A stretch of DNA of 64,000 nt from Pachyseris speciosa. Lineage: Eukaryota; Cnidaria; Anthozoa; Scleractinia; Pachyseridae. Under the pieces are notes generated by a model that saw nothing but the letters and a program-made list of their open reading frames with translations, did not search any database and was not told where the DNA came from. This document shows positions 39,710-52,200 of this stretch, one piece after another. A program made the position numbers and the translations under genes. The stretch lies in contig JAEMWC010000377.1 in NCBI GenBank assembly GCA_016490735.1, positions 368,501 to 432,500 of the forward strand. The letters run 5' to 3'. How positions within the stretch are numbered: the first letter of the stretch is position 1; each line of letters starts with the position of its first letter.

Positions 39710-41294
39710 GTTTAAACTTTCAAGTCGGAAGCGAAAACCACCTGTAATGAATTGGAAAAATGAAATAAAAAATCGTCTTCCTTCACTACAATGGCGTCTA
39801 CTCGGCAGCTTGACAAAACTCACTTATCGCGGGATGTTATCCGTGTAGCTATCTTTGCTAAGATTCAACGATTGTTTCATTTCAGCAGGTAAAACGAAAA
39901 TTAAAATTTGCCCTGATTAAAAACATCAAGCGCACAAACCACATACAGCTAGCATTGTTTGCTTTCGTAAACTGTTAAATGATTTTCTTTATAACTGCTT
40001 TAAATTGCTGAATTGCTCGCAATATTTTAATTAAACAGAATTAATATATGTCGCACATAAACGGGGGACAATGACGTATACGTTATTTGCGAAACAGCTG
40101 AATCCAGTCCAACTGTAGATTTAAAAGAGGGGGATCGCTGCTCAAGATCAGACTTCATTGTGTTGGTAAAGAAAATACGGATGTATTCAGTACTGCAATA
40201 ATATAAACTAAATATTAGGCACTGATCGATTTCAATTACCATGCGTTCAATGTATCTAAGGAAAAAACGGAAAACTATAATTATTAAATAATGTTTACCA
40301 AGAGATGATTCATCGTAAACCATATTCCATCTTTTAGCTGCCTGTGTCGCAAACGTAATCTAACCCGGGTTAGTAACGTCTGCGAAGCAGCGCCGAATTC
40401 CTTGATTGGCTATTATTATCCCGTCAACAAAAGGCTTTTATTTTACATTTTACGTATGTTAAGTCTTTGTACAAAACAAGTAAGTCCTAGCTTTTCTACA
40501 ACTTTTGTTCGGTTTATCCCACACAAAGTTTCTCCTCTTCTGTATATCTTTCGTTAGTCTTTGTTGTATCGTGATGAGTGTTTTTTTTCATTTGGCCGTT
40601 TTCATGATCGTAATTTTGGTTGTAAAGCTCAAGTGTTTGATGGTTGGAATTTTAGTTGATTACATTTGCGGAATATATGCCAAGCGTTACGCACTGGTCA
40701 GCAAATGTACAGGACTCGAAGGATCAAAGGAGTGAAATCAGCCCCACACATACAACTCTGAAATGGCAATTTGCCACTTTTCCGAGTCAATAAAAACGAA
40801 TGATAATGTTTTATTAAAATAAAAGAATAAGAAAGCAAAACGAATGCAAAAATCACCCCAAAAATGTCCCAGTAAAACACACAGACAACTTAGATGCGGC
40901 ACCATTCTGTACAGTGCTGTACGAATAAATGTTATTGTTGTTCTTTGATTAATGTGGCAAACTCCAATTTAACTTCGACGTCCTCCTCAGTCATGCGCAG
41001 TGCCCTTTTCAGAGCTCTCAACAACCAAGTCTCAAAATGAAGAAACAGGTGGCAGCTACATTGACACCGATGGTGGGTGTTTTACTTGTAACTGGTCAAC
41101 AATACCCAGCCATATAAAGACTTTCATAACCAACGTCTACTAACACTCCAAGTATCAGTGAACGATTTTCAAGAGTCCTTATTGAGACCATTACTAACTC
41201 TTTGGATAAAACATGAGTATTTACAATTAAAAGAACACGCTCACAGTCTTTGCATCTAGGAAATTAAATTGGTCCTCATTCCTTTGTTTTATAA
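39710..41294. other. Spacer between divergent globins, left part
   Basis: It should contain the globin A promoter upstream of 39709, but no clear core element was recognised. The short ORFs (for example 40505-40735) have no similarity I can support. Contains gtgcataataaa-type A/T stretches only. Confidence 0.35.
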
Positions 41295-41470
41295 ACCTTA
41301 TTCCAAAATGGCGGCCAATTAATTATTCTTTTGTTTGCATGTTAATTAGCCCTCTTTGCCTCGTCAACATGCTCGAAATACAAAAGAATTTTGAAGTGAA
41401 AATGAGGCAAAAGGGCTAATTAACAGGCAGACAAAAGAATAATGAATTTGCCGTCATTTTGGAATAAGGT
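41295..41470. mobile_element. MITE, ttattccaaaatggcggc family
   Basis: The ends accttattccaaaatggcggc and gccgtcattttggaataaggt are inverted. The inner arms pair over about 80 bases (agccctctttgcctcgt against atgaggcaaaagggct). Related to the MITE at 8992-9174. Confidence 0.85.
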
Positions 41471-42079
41471 GTATATGATGATAGTATCAAATTGTTTTTT
41501 TTTTGTCCACTTTTATTAATCACATACCACACTCTACTTACTTACATTCCGTATTACCTACTAGCTTACATGACATGATATTTGCACAGTACTTAATACC
41601 ATACTTGCTTACTACGCTTCACTTATATTGCACATAGCACTTATACTAGTATACCATACCTACATCGTACATGTGACTTACTACATTACACACAATACAG
41701 AGGTTATTTATAAAAACAATAATACGCGACCTTACAACGAAAACTAACCTACTTACAACACAGTAATCAAGTACCGCGTACAACAGTGGCAGCCATACCA
41801 TTTCCACCATTTGAAACACTTCGTGTGCGAGGGACTATCTAAGTCGAGACCATTTCACTTCAAAAGCCCTAACTGTGTTATTTTCTAGGGCTGCTTGTTT
41901 TTCCACTTATTGTTTTTCCACACAAATTGTTATTTCTATCGAGCAAGGGAGCATAGACTGACATGCGTGTCTCAGATTAATTAAATCTTAATTGCATCCT
42001 TGAAACAAAAAAAATATTCGTTTTGAACATGTTTACCCCACAGTATAAATGGCATTTTAAGAGCATACAAGTATTATGG

Positions 42080-42408
42080 GTTAGTTAAAACTAAATTAAC
42101 AGTCTGGAATAATTTACCTCTGCCTTCGTTATTTTAAAAAGTATCGGAATGGATGTTACTAGAATGGAAATAACACTGTTACTCCTTTTAGTCTAGTGGT
42201 TTGCCAAGTGAATTGTTAACTTAAGTTTTTCTTCCTAATTTACTTTTTTCATTGCCATTAGCCGTATTAGGTGTGGTGTTTTAGCTATTCCATGTATGGA
42301 GGGCCTCAAGCCTGTTGGTGTAACAACTATTATGCATGTGTCACTCACGTTAAATTAAGTCTTGATTGATTGATTGATTTTTGATAGATAGATAGATAGA
42401 TAGATAGT
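42080..42408 (+). repeat. 5'-truncated LINE tail fragment with gatt/gata microsatellite
   Basis: Begins with a stretch reading VWNNLPLPS, like the C-terminal end of LINE ORF2 proteins, followed by 3' UTR-like sequence. It ends in (gatt)n at 42364-42379 and (gata)n at 42383-42407. Only a decayed fragment. Confidence 0.45.
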
Positions 42409-42770
42409 ATATAATACCTAAAAATAACAATTATAACTACAAATATGACAATATTTGGTATATACAGTAAGAATTACAGATGGCTGATAAATTCACGCTG
42501 ATTTCTAAGATTATACCTGCAAACATTCTTTGGTGGCAGTAGTTGCGCAGAATCAGATACAACTAAATCAAATAGCTTGCTCTGTTCAATCCTCTGTTCA
42601 ATGCTCTGTTCTATCCTTAAGGTAGTCTTCCACTCAAAATTTCGAATTTTTTGTTAGAAATTGGTCGTTTCTAATTTCACTGATTTTGGTATCCTAAGGC
42701 ATTGCTTTATGAGTTCCAGCACTGTTTCTACACGAATTTCTGATGCGACAGTGAAATTTAGAGAAAATTT

Positions 42771-43126
42771 CCGAGGACTCTGCATTTTTGGTCATAGCAA
42801 CGGCCACGGCAACGGTTTGTTTATAGGGAGAAACATTCAAAGGAAATGACGGCGTTGAAACTTCGAGCAACAAAATACCCCTGGAATCAATCTCTAAGGA
42901 CATAGCTTTCATAAGAATTGTTTAAAGCATTTAAGGAGGAAATCATGACCGAGGACTCTGCATTTTTGGTCATAGCAACGGCCACGGCAACGGTTTGTTT
43001 ATAGGGAGAAACATTCAAAGGAAATGACGGCGTTGAAACTTCGAACAACAAAATACCCCTGGAATCAATCTCTAAGGACATAGCTTTCATAAGAATTGTT
43101 TAAAGCATTTAAGTAGGAAATCATGA
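42771..43126. repeat. 178-bp tandem duplication
   Basis: Two units start at 42771 and 42949 (ccgaggactctgcattttt) and differ at only a few bases (gagcaac/gaacaac, aggagg/agtagg). The translated frames inside are chance. Confidence 0.9.
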
Positions 43127-46100
43127 CCCAAAACGTAGACAACAATCTCCTATGCTCGATCGACCATTTTGGATGCGTCTCTCTTCAGTCCCGTATTCTA
43201 GTGTATTTTTATTGGAAAGTTTATCATTCACGTTGGTTTTAAATAAGAAACATCGGTTTCATGGCAAACAGCATTCAAAGAAGAAAAACGCGAGTATCAG
43301 TGGTGTTGATGGCGTCCGCCCGAGTGAATAAGACACCTGAAGCTCTGCCTCAGCTCGGCAAATTCCACCCCCCCCCCCCCCAAGAACAATCCAAAAGAAA
43401 GGGAAAAATGACAAACAACAAGCTAAAGAGGGTGACACATATGTATCTGGTGCATTTCAATGCATACAAACTGAAATGAACACAGAACACTGTTTGCCAT
43501 GGTTATAGAAATCCTTTTGTACTTACTGAAAGCTTTAACCTTAATTTTCTCGGTGTTGATATTTTGCCACAGCACCAGTCACGGTAAAAAAGATATCTCA
43601 GCTGCCTTTTGTGCAAATTAAATGAAATTTTCGCTGGAGTTTCCCTTAAAGTCGTTTTGTGCTGTAAATCTCAGAAAAATAAACAATGTGGAACTTCAGG
43701 AGGTTTCATTGCAATTTTGGGGTCGCGATGATGGCCAAAATTAACATATAATTGATAAACACTAGAAGTTTTCTCAGAAGCCCTAAAAAGTTTAACTTTT
43801 TTAGGTTTACAGCATAAAGCAATAATTTTAGTTTATTTTTATACCAGTATTGTCTGTATGGGACATCTGGTTTTTGATATCCTTTTTAAAAGAAGTGGCT
43901 CTTTTTTGGCGGTCGGCGGCCTGGAAACTGGCTGTCATGGTTACTTAATGTGAATTACTGTCATAAATCTTCACATTTTTGGATGATCTCTTCAGTGGTA
44001 CCATTATGAATTGAATCCACCAAAATTAAAAAAATTAATTTATAAGTGGATGACCACCTTAACAGAACTCATGTTATGCAATGTGAGCTGTTTGTCAACA
44101 TATGCAACCTGGCCGGGGGATATTATTGAGAGCGCACCGCTTCTGAATGCGCTCTTAGTCATCGGTTTAGCAAGACAATTTCATCCTCGATCAAATTCGT
44201 GTGGAAAACAAGTGAATTGCTTCATGTTAGGCCATGTAAAAGACATTTTACATGTATTTTGCCAGAGTCTAAACGCGAAAGAAGAAATTTTTTAAGCGCT
44301 TTACGGCGATAAAATAACACTTCGTTGTTGATTGCCGCCGGATTGGATTTGCAACCTATAAAAATGCTTATTTTTCGACAGAAGACAGAATGCTCAACAG
44401 GCACTCTTTCGACTTAACTTTTTCTCTACAAATAGACAAATAACTACTTTACGTTTGCAGCGTCAGTATGTGAGATAACTGAAAAGAAAAGCAACGCGCG
44501 CAAGCCTTGAGAACAACGCCAAACCTGAAAACCTACCTCTTGCTGTCGAAAACGCGCGTTTTAATCTTCCTGAACCCAAGTTAACAGGATCACGGCAGCT
44601 TCAAGATCTTAAAAATACGTTTGATGATGATGATGACGTTGCGGATGATGTAATCTTTGTTATTAAAAACTGATACTTGAAGACCGACGTGCAAGTTAAT
44701 AATTCAATCTAGTATACAAACGTATAAGACTGAAAATAAAAATCTAAATCTATCAATAAAAACTATAAATTGAAAAGACAAAGCAGCGCTTGAAACGTTC
44801 CGTGTTGACTCGCGAGAGTATATAGTCATGACGGCACGTTGACGCAATGATCCGCGACAAGGTCGCTTAGTTGGTAGCAGATCGTGAAAGCAATGCAAAT
44901 AAGTACGTGATCTATTCCCGGTATGACTTTATCATCTAAAGACCGGGCATTGTGAATAATTTATTTTCCCGATAAAGCTAAGCTTCTAAGAAGAATCCCT
45001 TGAAACGGTTTCATACAGATCTTCTACACTCAGATGTTTGTCTGAAGGAACACTAAATTAACATTAAGATAAACTGTAAACTACAAGGAAACTCTTGTCA
45101 TACCCAGTATACTTTGGTGAAAGCATAACTTTCTATATACTTGAATGCTGTCAAACTCTTGACAGCCCTTGTCACCGGCTTTAAATGCTCTTACGGAGGA
45201 GCAGGCACTTCATTTTCTTCAAGCATGTTCAGGAGAAGGTTATCAGTCCTCATTTTTCCTTCAGAAAAAGGCATGTGGTTAAGATTATCCCCCGCTCCGC
45301 TCTCTGACATCATTTCTGATTACACGCGATTCACTGACTTTAAAACAGCAACTTTGAATGTCCCTACGCATCGCCTGTTTGGGTTAGCAGCATCAGCTGT
45401 GTTTCAATATTTATTTCAAGTTGCCAGAGAAACGAAGCCCAATTAACTGACTTGAAATTCGCTCAAACTAAATGAAATATGATAGTTTTGAAACCAGGAA
45501 ATTGCCAGCATCTTCACAGAGAAAATTGAACCTGGGCTGTTTTAAGTTTGGAGTGTTGAAGTGAACTTATCGTAAGATTCGCTTACTTTTTGTGTTAAAA
45601 TGTCCGTAGAACATTTCCAGTCATCTTGAGCAAGACTTCAGTGTTTACAGTCCTTTAATAGACAAATGAAAAATACGACCCCAAGCCGGCCGGCCATGCA
45701 TCAGTTACATTATGCCGGCGCCAACATGCAAATTACTCATCACCACAGGCCAAATATGTATTTTGCACACCAGGAATTTACCAACAATTTCTAAATTAGA
45801 ATTTCTTGACTTGCTAGTTGGGTAGCATTAACGACATTTTGTTTATTTGTTCACTAATTTAAAATAATCCTACGAAAAGCGAGTTCGAACAATGTTTTTC
45901 TGGAACAGGTCCAAAGACAGAATGCAGCAATCATTGTTTAAAAGTTTTTTTTTTTTTTTCGGAAAGTACTCATATTGCCGAAGGCGACAAATAATGCGAG
46001 TGGGTATTAAAAAGATAGTTTGCACAGCATCAAATGTCAGTTGCCTCCAGGACACTAATTACACATTTTTGTTATTAATCGTAGACCTGACATAGACGAG

Positions 46101-46128
46101 AAGCGCTCCAACAACACTTTCGTTCAGC
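43127..46128. other. Spacer upstream of globin B, no gene seen
   Basis: No supported ORF. A 13-base C run at 43370-43383, a cgggggcat-like palindrome and several A/T stretches are the only features. It should contain the globin B promoter. No TATA box was convincing. Confidence 0.35.
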
Positions 46129-46268
46129 ATGGGATGCTCTTCCTCAGTAAGTCGTACGCCAGTACATCTTTCGATACCGCTCTCGGAAACACAGAAATCT
46201 CTGGTGAGAGAAACTTGGGAGACGGTGGAACAGCACAAAAACAATGTCGGAAAAAAAACGTTTCTAAG
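46129..46268 (+). other. Globin B exon 1
   Basis: 140 nt from ATG to the donor ctaag/gtaacc. Leaves two bases that complete a codon with exon 2. Confidence 0.9.
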
Positions 46269-49200
46269 GTAACCACTTTCAATTTTAATCCTTGAGAAGC
46301 TCTGGCAGCCACCTCAGTTAGGAATAGAAACAAACATCTCTTTTTTCCTCAGTGGGCCTCAAGGGCCAGCTTATACCTACTTATATTTTGTGGACATCCG
46401 TCACCAAAATGTAAAATGATTAGACACTCGGTCTATTCGTGTTTGGTTTGCGATTTTCCCGTTCCCTGCTGCACCTGATATTCACTCCACTGCATGTAAT
46501 TGCACAATTTTAGCTGCTTCACTTTGAACACACATCTCTATCAATATTCCTTCTTCTGGTTTCTTCTACGACGATGCAATATAAGTAAAATAATACGTTT
46601 CTTTCGGAAATGATCGAAATTGCTAGACTGGAACCAGCTCTTGAGTGATGACGGAGCTTCTTATGTGGAAGCGTAACTTATAAACTCAGATGGCAGCGCC
46701 TGATATCTTTCCTGTCATAGGCACCGGCACTTACAACTTTGCTCTGTTAAGTTAAATGTTCCTATCGTAGATGTGACCATGGCGTTAAAAGGAATTGTGA
46801 ACTTATGCATACTATACGTGCTAAAACAAATTGGTCGGTCGTAAGCGCGCTTAGAAAAACTTCAAATTTCGTTTCTTCTTTTTGTTAAAGTTTTATTAAG
46901 CCACTTTTTACCTTGCTGCAGTAGATTGGTAAGGCTATATGCTTCTCAGCATCAATAAATTCGCTCAACTTAGAGCAGCAACACTGTATTGAATTTCATG
47001 TTATTTTGAATATTAAACAGACAAGGTGAAGGGGAGAGTATTCTTTGAACAGAACAGGTGCACTATGATGACATACAATAATGGGAAGTCAACATGAAAT
47101 TTCGTCTGTTTGCTTTAACTACTTTTTGCTCTGTTTCCTCCTTGGATTTTGCTACTAATTTAAAGAGGCTTTCGTTCAAGAAAAAGAAATAACGAACGTA
47201 ATTACAGCTTTATTTTCTCGACCAGTTAAAACTGAAAACAGGCTTGATGCTTTTCAAAACTCCATGGCTCCCAGCTGCGGCTGGAGAGGCGAACGCTGGT
47301 TTAACCTTAGATCTCTCGATTCCACAAATCCTAAACAAAGAATATTTGGACTGAAACCTAAATTGTCAGTTTGCGAAAATTCAAAAACAAGCAACGCACC
47401 TGTGTTAGTTCTCCAAGAAACACCTTTAAATCTCAAATGAAAGCTTAAGAAACCACAGCATTTCAAAAAAATCCTTTAATATTTGTATTTTGTTTACAAT
47501 AAAAAGCTAATAGAACGACAGAAAGCGCTGCTCACTCGTTTTCGATATTATTTTTCAGTTCAAGAAACAGCATTACGACTTGATATTAAGAATATTCATT
47601 CTCAATATCTTTAATCCTCTATGATTCATCTTATGGTAAAATCTTCTCAAGTAATTAAAAGTAAATTATTCCAGCCACGCAAAAGTGGAATGGAACAATG
47701 CAATTACTAGGAAATGCAAACGCAACCATTAACGCAGTCAGGAATAGAAAACGCATCACGATAAATAAAGGAGGCCGGTAAATTTTAAGCTCTGAAAGAA
47801 AATGAATATATAGTACAATAGGCGTCCTTATTACTTGGGTCGTAAGGCACCGAGTCTAGGAATGGGCTCTGGATAAGTATCCTTGTCACTCCAGCCACAT
47901 CCCACAAGCTTTACGTTTCCATTGCTTAGGAATGGGCTGTATTTGTTTTCTTTTTTTTTTTTTTTCCGTTTTGGGGTCAGGAATTCTTGTCATGCACCAC
48001 TGCACAAGAAGCCGGAATGAATCACTTCGGAGGTTTCTTTGACCTTATTTAGAATTCTAAACCTTTCAGTCATTTGGAATAAATAGACGCCTGTCGTGCG
48101 AGCTAATCGAGTGCGATTCCTCGCTTGGAAACTACCGTAATCTTTTTTTTTTTTTTTTTTTTCATTTTTTCTTTTCTTGAGCTGTAAAGGGTTTTGCCAT
48201 TTTACAGCGATATACGTTGTTCATAGGAATTCTATGGATATTCACTACAAACAAACACAGCTTCGAGCATCATTATAAACACAATGCGCCCGATGTCATG
48301 AGGACAAACAATTTTTTTTGGGGGGGGGGAGGGTGGTGGGGGGTTAGCGATAAATTACGGATAGGCTGATTTTAGCTTCTTGTTCTTGGAGTTTTCAAGG
48401 GCTTGCTTTCTGCTCAAAATGCTTGAGTAACTAGTATCCAAGTAGCTCCGTGCTTATAGCTTACACTTGGTGTAAGGAAAGGTCCTGGGTCCGATCACCT
48501 TTGGGGACAAACTTTTTGGCCCCAAGCTAGTCGCATAATTAATGTTTCATCTTTCTAAAAACAACATGATGTTATGCTTGAGTTTCCAGTGGAGGTCCTA
48601 ATCCAATTCGCATATTGATTTAGATAGCTCTAAAAATTATTTGCTATTTGGTTACTTTGAGGGTTTTGAACAATTAAAAAAATTTCACTTCTGTTGGTAG
48701 AAAATCGTACAACTTCAATGGTCTTAGTCTTTCATCCTCAGATTCATATCAACGATTTGAATCATGTGTATACTGTATTGTCAAAATAAAATGTTTTTAT
48801 TGACATAACACGCATTATCTTTATAATAATCTACACGCCGATAGTCAAAGTTTAGATCACCTTCAAACTGAGATGTGACTTTGTCAGTTAAGGTAGACTA
48901 ACCGGCGCTGTTGTAATTAATCCACAGTGCTTTCCATTTTTTAGATTTTTTTATCACAATCCAGATTATCAAAAACTGTTTCCGGAATTCAAAGACGTGG
49001 ATCCTGCGGAACTCGAGAACACCAGTGCGCTGTACGGTCACGCAAAGCGTGTCATGAAAGCCGTGGAGAACGCCGTGTCCTCACTAGACGATGCATTTGG
49101 ATTTGCTGCTTATCTCGAGGAACTCGGAAGGAGACACAAATCTCGCGCATTGAAGCCAGTGTATCTTGATGTAAGAGACACTGTTGAAATTAACCATTAG

Positions 49201-52200
49201 TAATCGTAGATCAGTGAACGCGTTCGAATGTTCATTCCTCAGATTCCTGTCGTAGTCTGATGTGATAATATTGAAATCGATTATTGCCATGAGTTAACGT
49301 TGACAGGTTGTTTGCTAAAGTAATTAGTCAATGTAGCTTGTCGATTTCTTCCGACGCAAATGACCCAAATATTCTTTGTCGGCTGGTACTAGTTGCGATT
49401 CGGTAATATTTCAATGGTAATGGTAAGGTATTTATATACCGCTCCAGGCGCGGATCCAGGGGAGGTGAAATGGGTGAATTTTCACCCCCTTTTTCTGAGC
49501 CCCCCTTCTTTCTTTCTTTTTTTTCTTATACCTCAAACACCTCAACCAGGCTTTGGTTCTATTACATTATTACAAAAATTCACCCCCCCCCTCCCCCCCC
49601 CGCCCCCCATTTCAAAATCCTCGATCCGCGCCTGCGCTCATATCACATAGTCTCATGGCGGTTTACATCACTGGCCGGGGAACTTGACCAGACTGCTTGT
49701 GCAGTTTACAATAAAATGAGTGTCCCCGTAATGTAGGTATCTAGGACAGGGACTAGGGGTGGTCACAGCCAGAGTTTTGTCAGCTTATTAGGTTCCGTTC
49801 TCCTAACTTCGAATAGGGTTGATTAGCAGCCGGTGTTTCGGGAAATGAGCCCGCGCTTACCCCTCGAGCGGTGAGGGTAAAAGACTGAATGAGTTTGCGG
49901 AATGGCATGTGGTATGACTTGCGGAATGGCAGAATTATGCGAAATGTAATATATGCAGAATAACTAGAAGAAATTAATTGAACTAAAAAGAGTTAATCAT
50001 TCTACAACCTAGCACAGTAGAGGGAATGAAGGGAGGGTGGAGGGAATGAACAAGCAAGCATGGCAGACGGGCGGTCATCTTGTAGTTCTGATGATGATCA
50101 TGATTCACTCCCAAAAACCGAGTCTTGTTCGCTAAACCCTGAGGTCTGTGAACTGGAATATCTTCATCTTTATGGCGACAAGTTAATGTGGTCAAACGAC
50201 CTCGAATAGCTCAAGAATTTCGTGGCAGATGTTCTAAAACAGCAAGGGAATTGGCTGACGCCTGGTGGAAATACGAAGCAATTCAAAAGTTCCAACGGTA
50301 ATGTAATTATTAACTGGTACAACAAGAAACAACGAACTCTGAACTGTCAGGGACGTGATGGCCCTGCTTTAAAAGATGAGTTAGTGGAATTAGTACGAAT
50401 GAAGCCGGGAGTGCCAACGGATTTGCAAGACCACGAACCTTTGGTATCAACTGAACAAACAACGCAACCATCACTATCAGAGGAAGCCAATAGTAATCAG
50501 CGTAATAGTCGAATATTGATCGACGACGGGAGTCCGTCAAATTGCACTCAAGAGCGATCAAATCCAGTAATTGTGACCGACATTGAGGGCTTAAAACTTG
50601 ATTTATTGATACTTCAGAAACAAGTTGAAGAAAATACAAAGCTTTTGTCCATTATAAATGCCAAAAATCAAGACGAAAATGCTTCTTGTACCGAACTCCT
50701 TGATTACAAGAAAAGGTGCGAAACGTTATTATCCTCTGTTTCCAAAAAGGACAATGCAATCAGAGAGTTGAAAGAAAAATGTTTGACCTTTGAGAGCCAC
50801 GTTTTGTCATTAGAACAAGAGAATGATTCCTTTTAGGCTTGCATTAACCATCATTATGCAAGAAAAGAGTCAAGTTGAAAACAATCAACCAAGGTCAAGC
50901 GAATGTTGGGTCCATGTGGATAAGTCGCGAGGCAACAGTGGAAATGCCAAACGTAGCCAGAAGCCAGTGCGCACTAATATCACCGAAACCCGAAACAGTT
51001 TTGAGCCCCTTCGAATTAACGAACAAGTGGAAGTGAGAAATGTAGTCAATCAAAAGGTAAACAGTGGTGACGATGGCCAAGGTACATCGTCGTCTTCCTC
51101 GGAGGTTAGAACGGGGAAAACTATCGAGACCGTTTCAACCCAATTGTCAGACGATCACGACCGACTACAGCCCGACCGCCGGAAGAAGGTTATCATAGCA
51201 GGAGATTATACACTTAAATATCTTCGAAGCCACAAAATGTGCAGAAACTCCCAAGTCAAGATAGCCACATTCCCGGGATGCACAACACGAGACATGAAGG
51301 ATCACATTAAGCCACTTTTACGCAGAAACCCGGACGAGATAATTATCCATATTGGAACCAATAATTTAAGATCTACCAACTCCCCTCGTGAATGTGCTGA
51401 AGAATTGATTGACCTAGCCGAATCAGTTAGTTCGGAATCTTCAGCCATGATTACAATATCCAGTCTCATCAGTAGATCAGACGATGAATCTTTGGCCGGT
51501 AAAGTTCCTGATGTGAATAAAGTTCTTAAGCAGTTTTGTAATCAAAGGTCCTGGGGTTATATTGATCACTCAAACATTTCTGCCACTGACCACCTTAATC
51601 GGAGTGGTCTCCACTTGAACAAAGGTGGAACCTCGCGTCTCGCTCAGAATTTTATTAATCATTTACGTGTAGATTAGGACAGTGCCGTCTGGGAATCCGA
51701 TCCAGCTGATGCCTGCAATTGTAACGACCGCGGTAAGTCCAACCATTTTAGTATCTTTGGTCGAGGTTTGGTCTGTGCGTCTCTAAACATAAATAGTCTA
51801 CTGTCCCATATTGACGATCTTAGAGTTTTTATGTCCTCTTCTAGAGTTGATATTTTAGTAATCAACGAGTCTAAATTAGACTCTACAGTGCATAATAACG
51901 AAGTCTACTTGCCTGGCTTTGAACTGGTTAGGAAAGATCGTAAAGTTAACGGAAGGAATGGAGGTGGTGTTTGTATCTATTTGCGCACGAATTTAAACTA
52001 CCGAATGCGTGACGATTTAAATAACGACGAGTTGGAGTGTCTATTTGCCGAAAACAGTAAGCCACGGAGTACACCATTTCTAGTCGGTACCTGGTATCGA
52101 CCCCCAAGCTCTTCACCTAATCTTTTTAATGAGTTCGAAAAAGTAATCGCTAAAATTGACGCCGAAAACAAAGAATTATATATACTTCGTGATGTCAACT

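Noticed and set aside
42661..43090. Repeated small proteins around 42661-43090
   Set aside because: Generated by the 178-bp tandem duplication, with no conserved domain.
38118..43126. CRISPR-like array from repeated blocks
   Set aside because: These are two-copy tandem duplications in eukaryotic introns or spacers, with no spacers or cas genes.
44011..45446. Short ORFs at 44011-44295 and 45141-45446
   Set aside because: No recognised motif, no splice context and no codon signal beyond chance.
48440..48535. Possible tRNA-like sequence (ggtcctgggtccgatcacc)
   Set aside because: The A and B boxes are too weak and no clover leaf forms.
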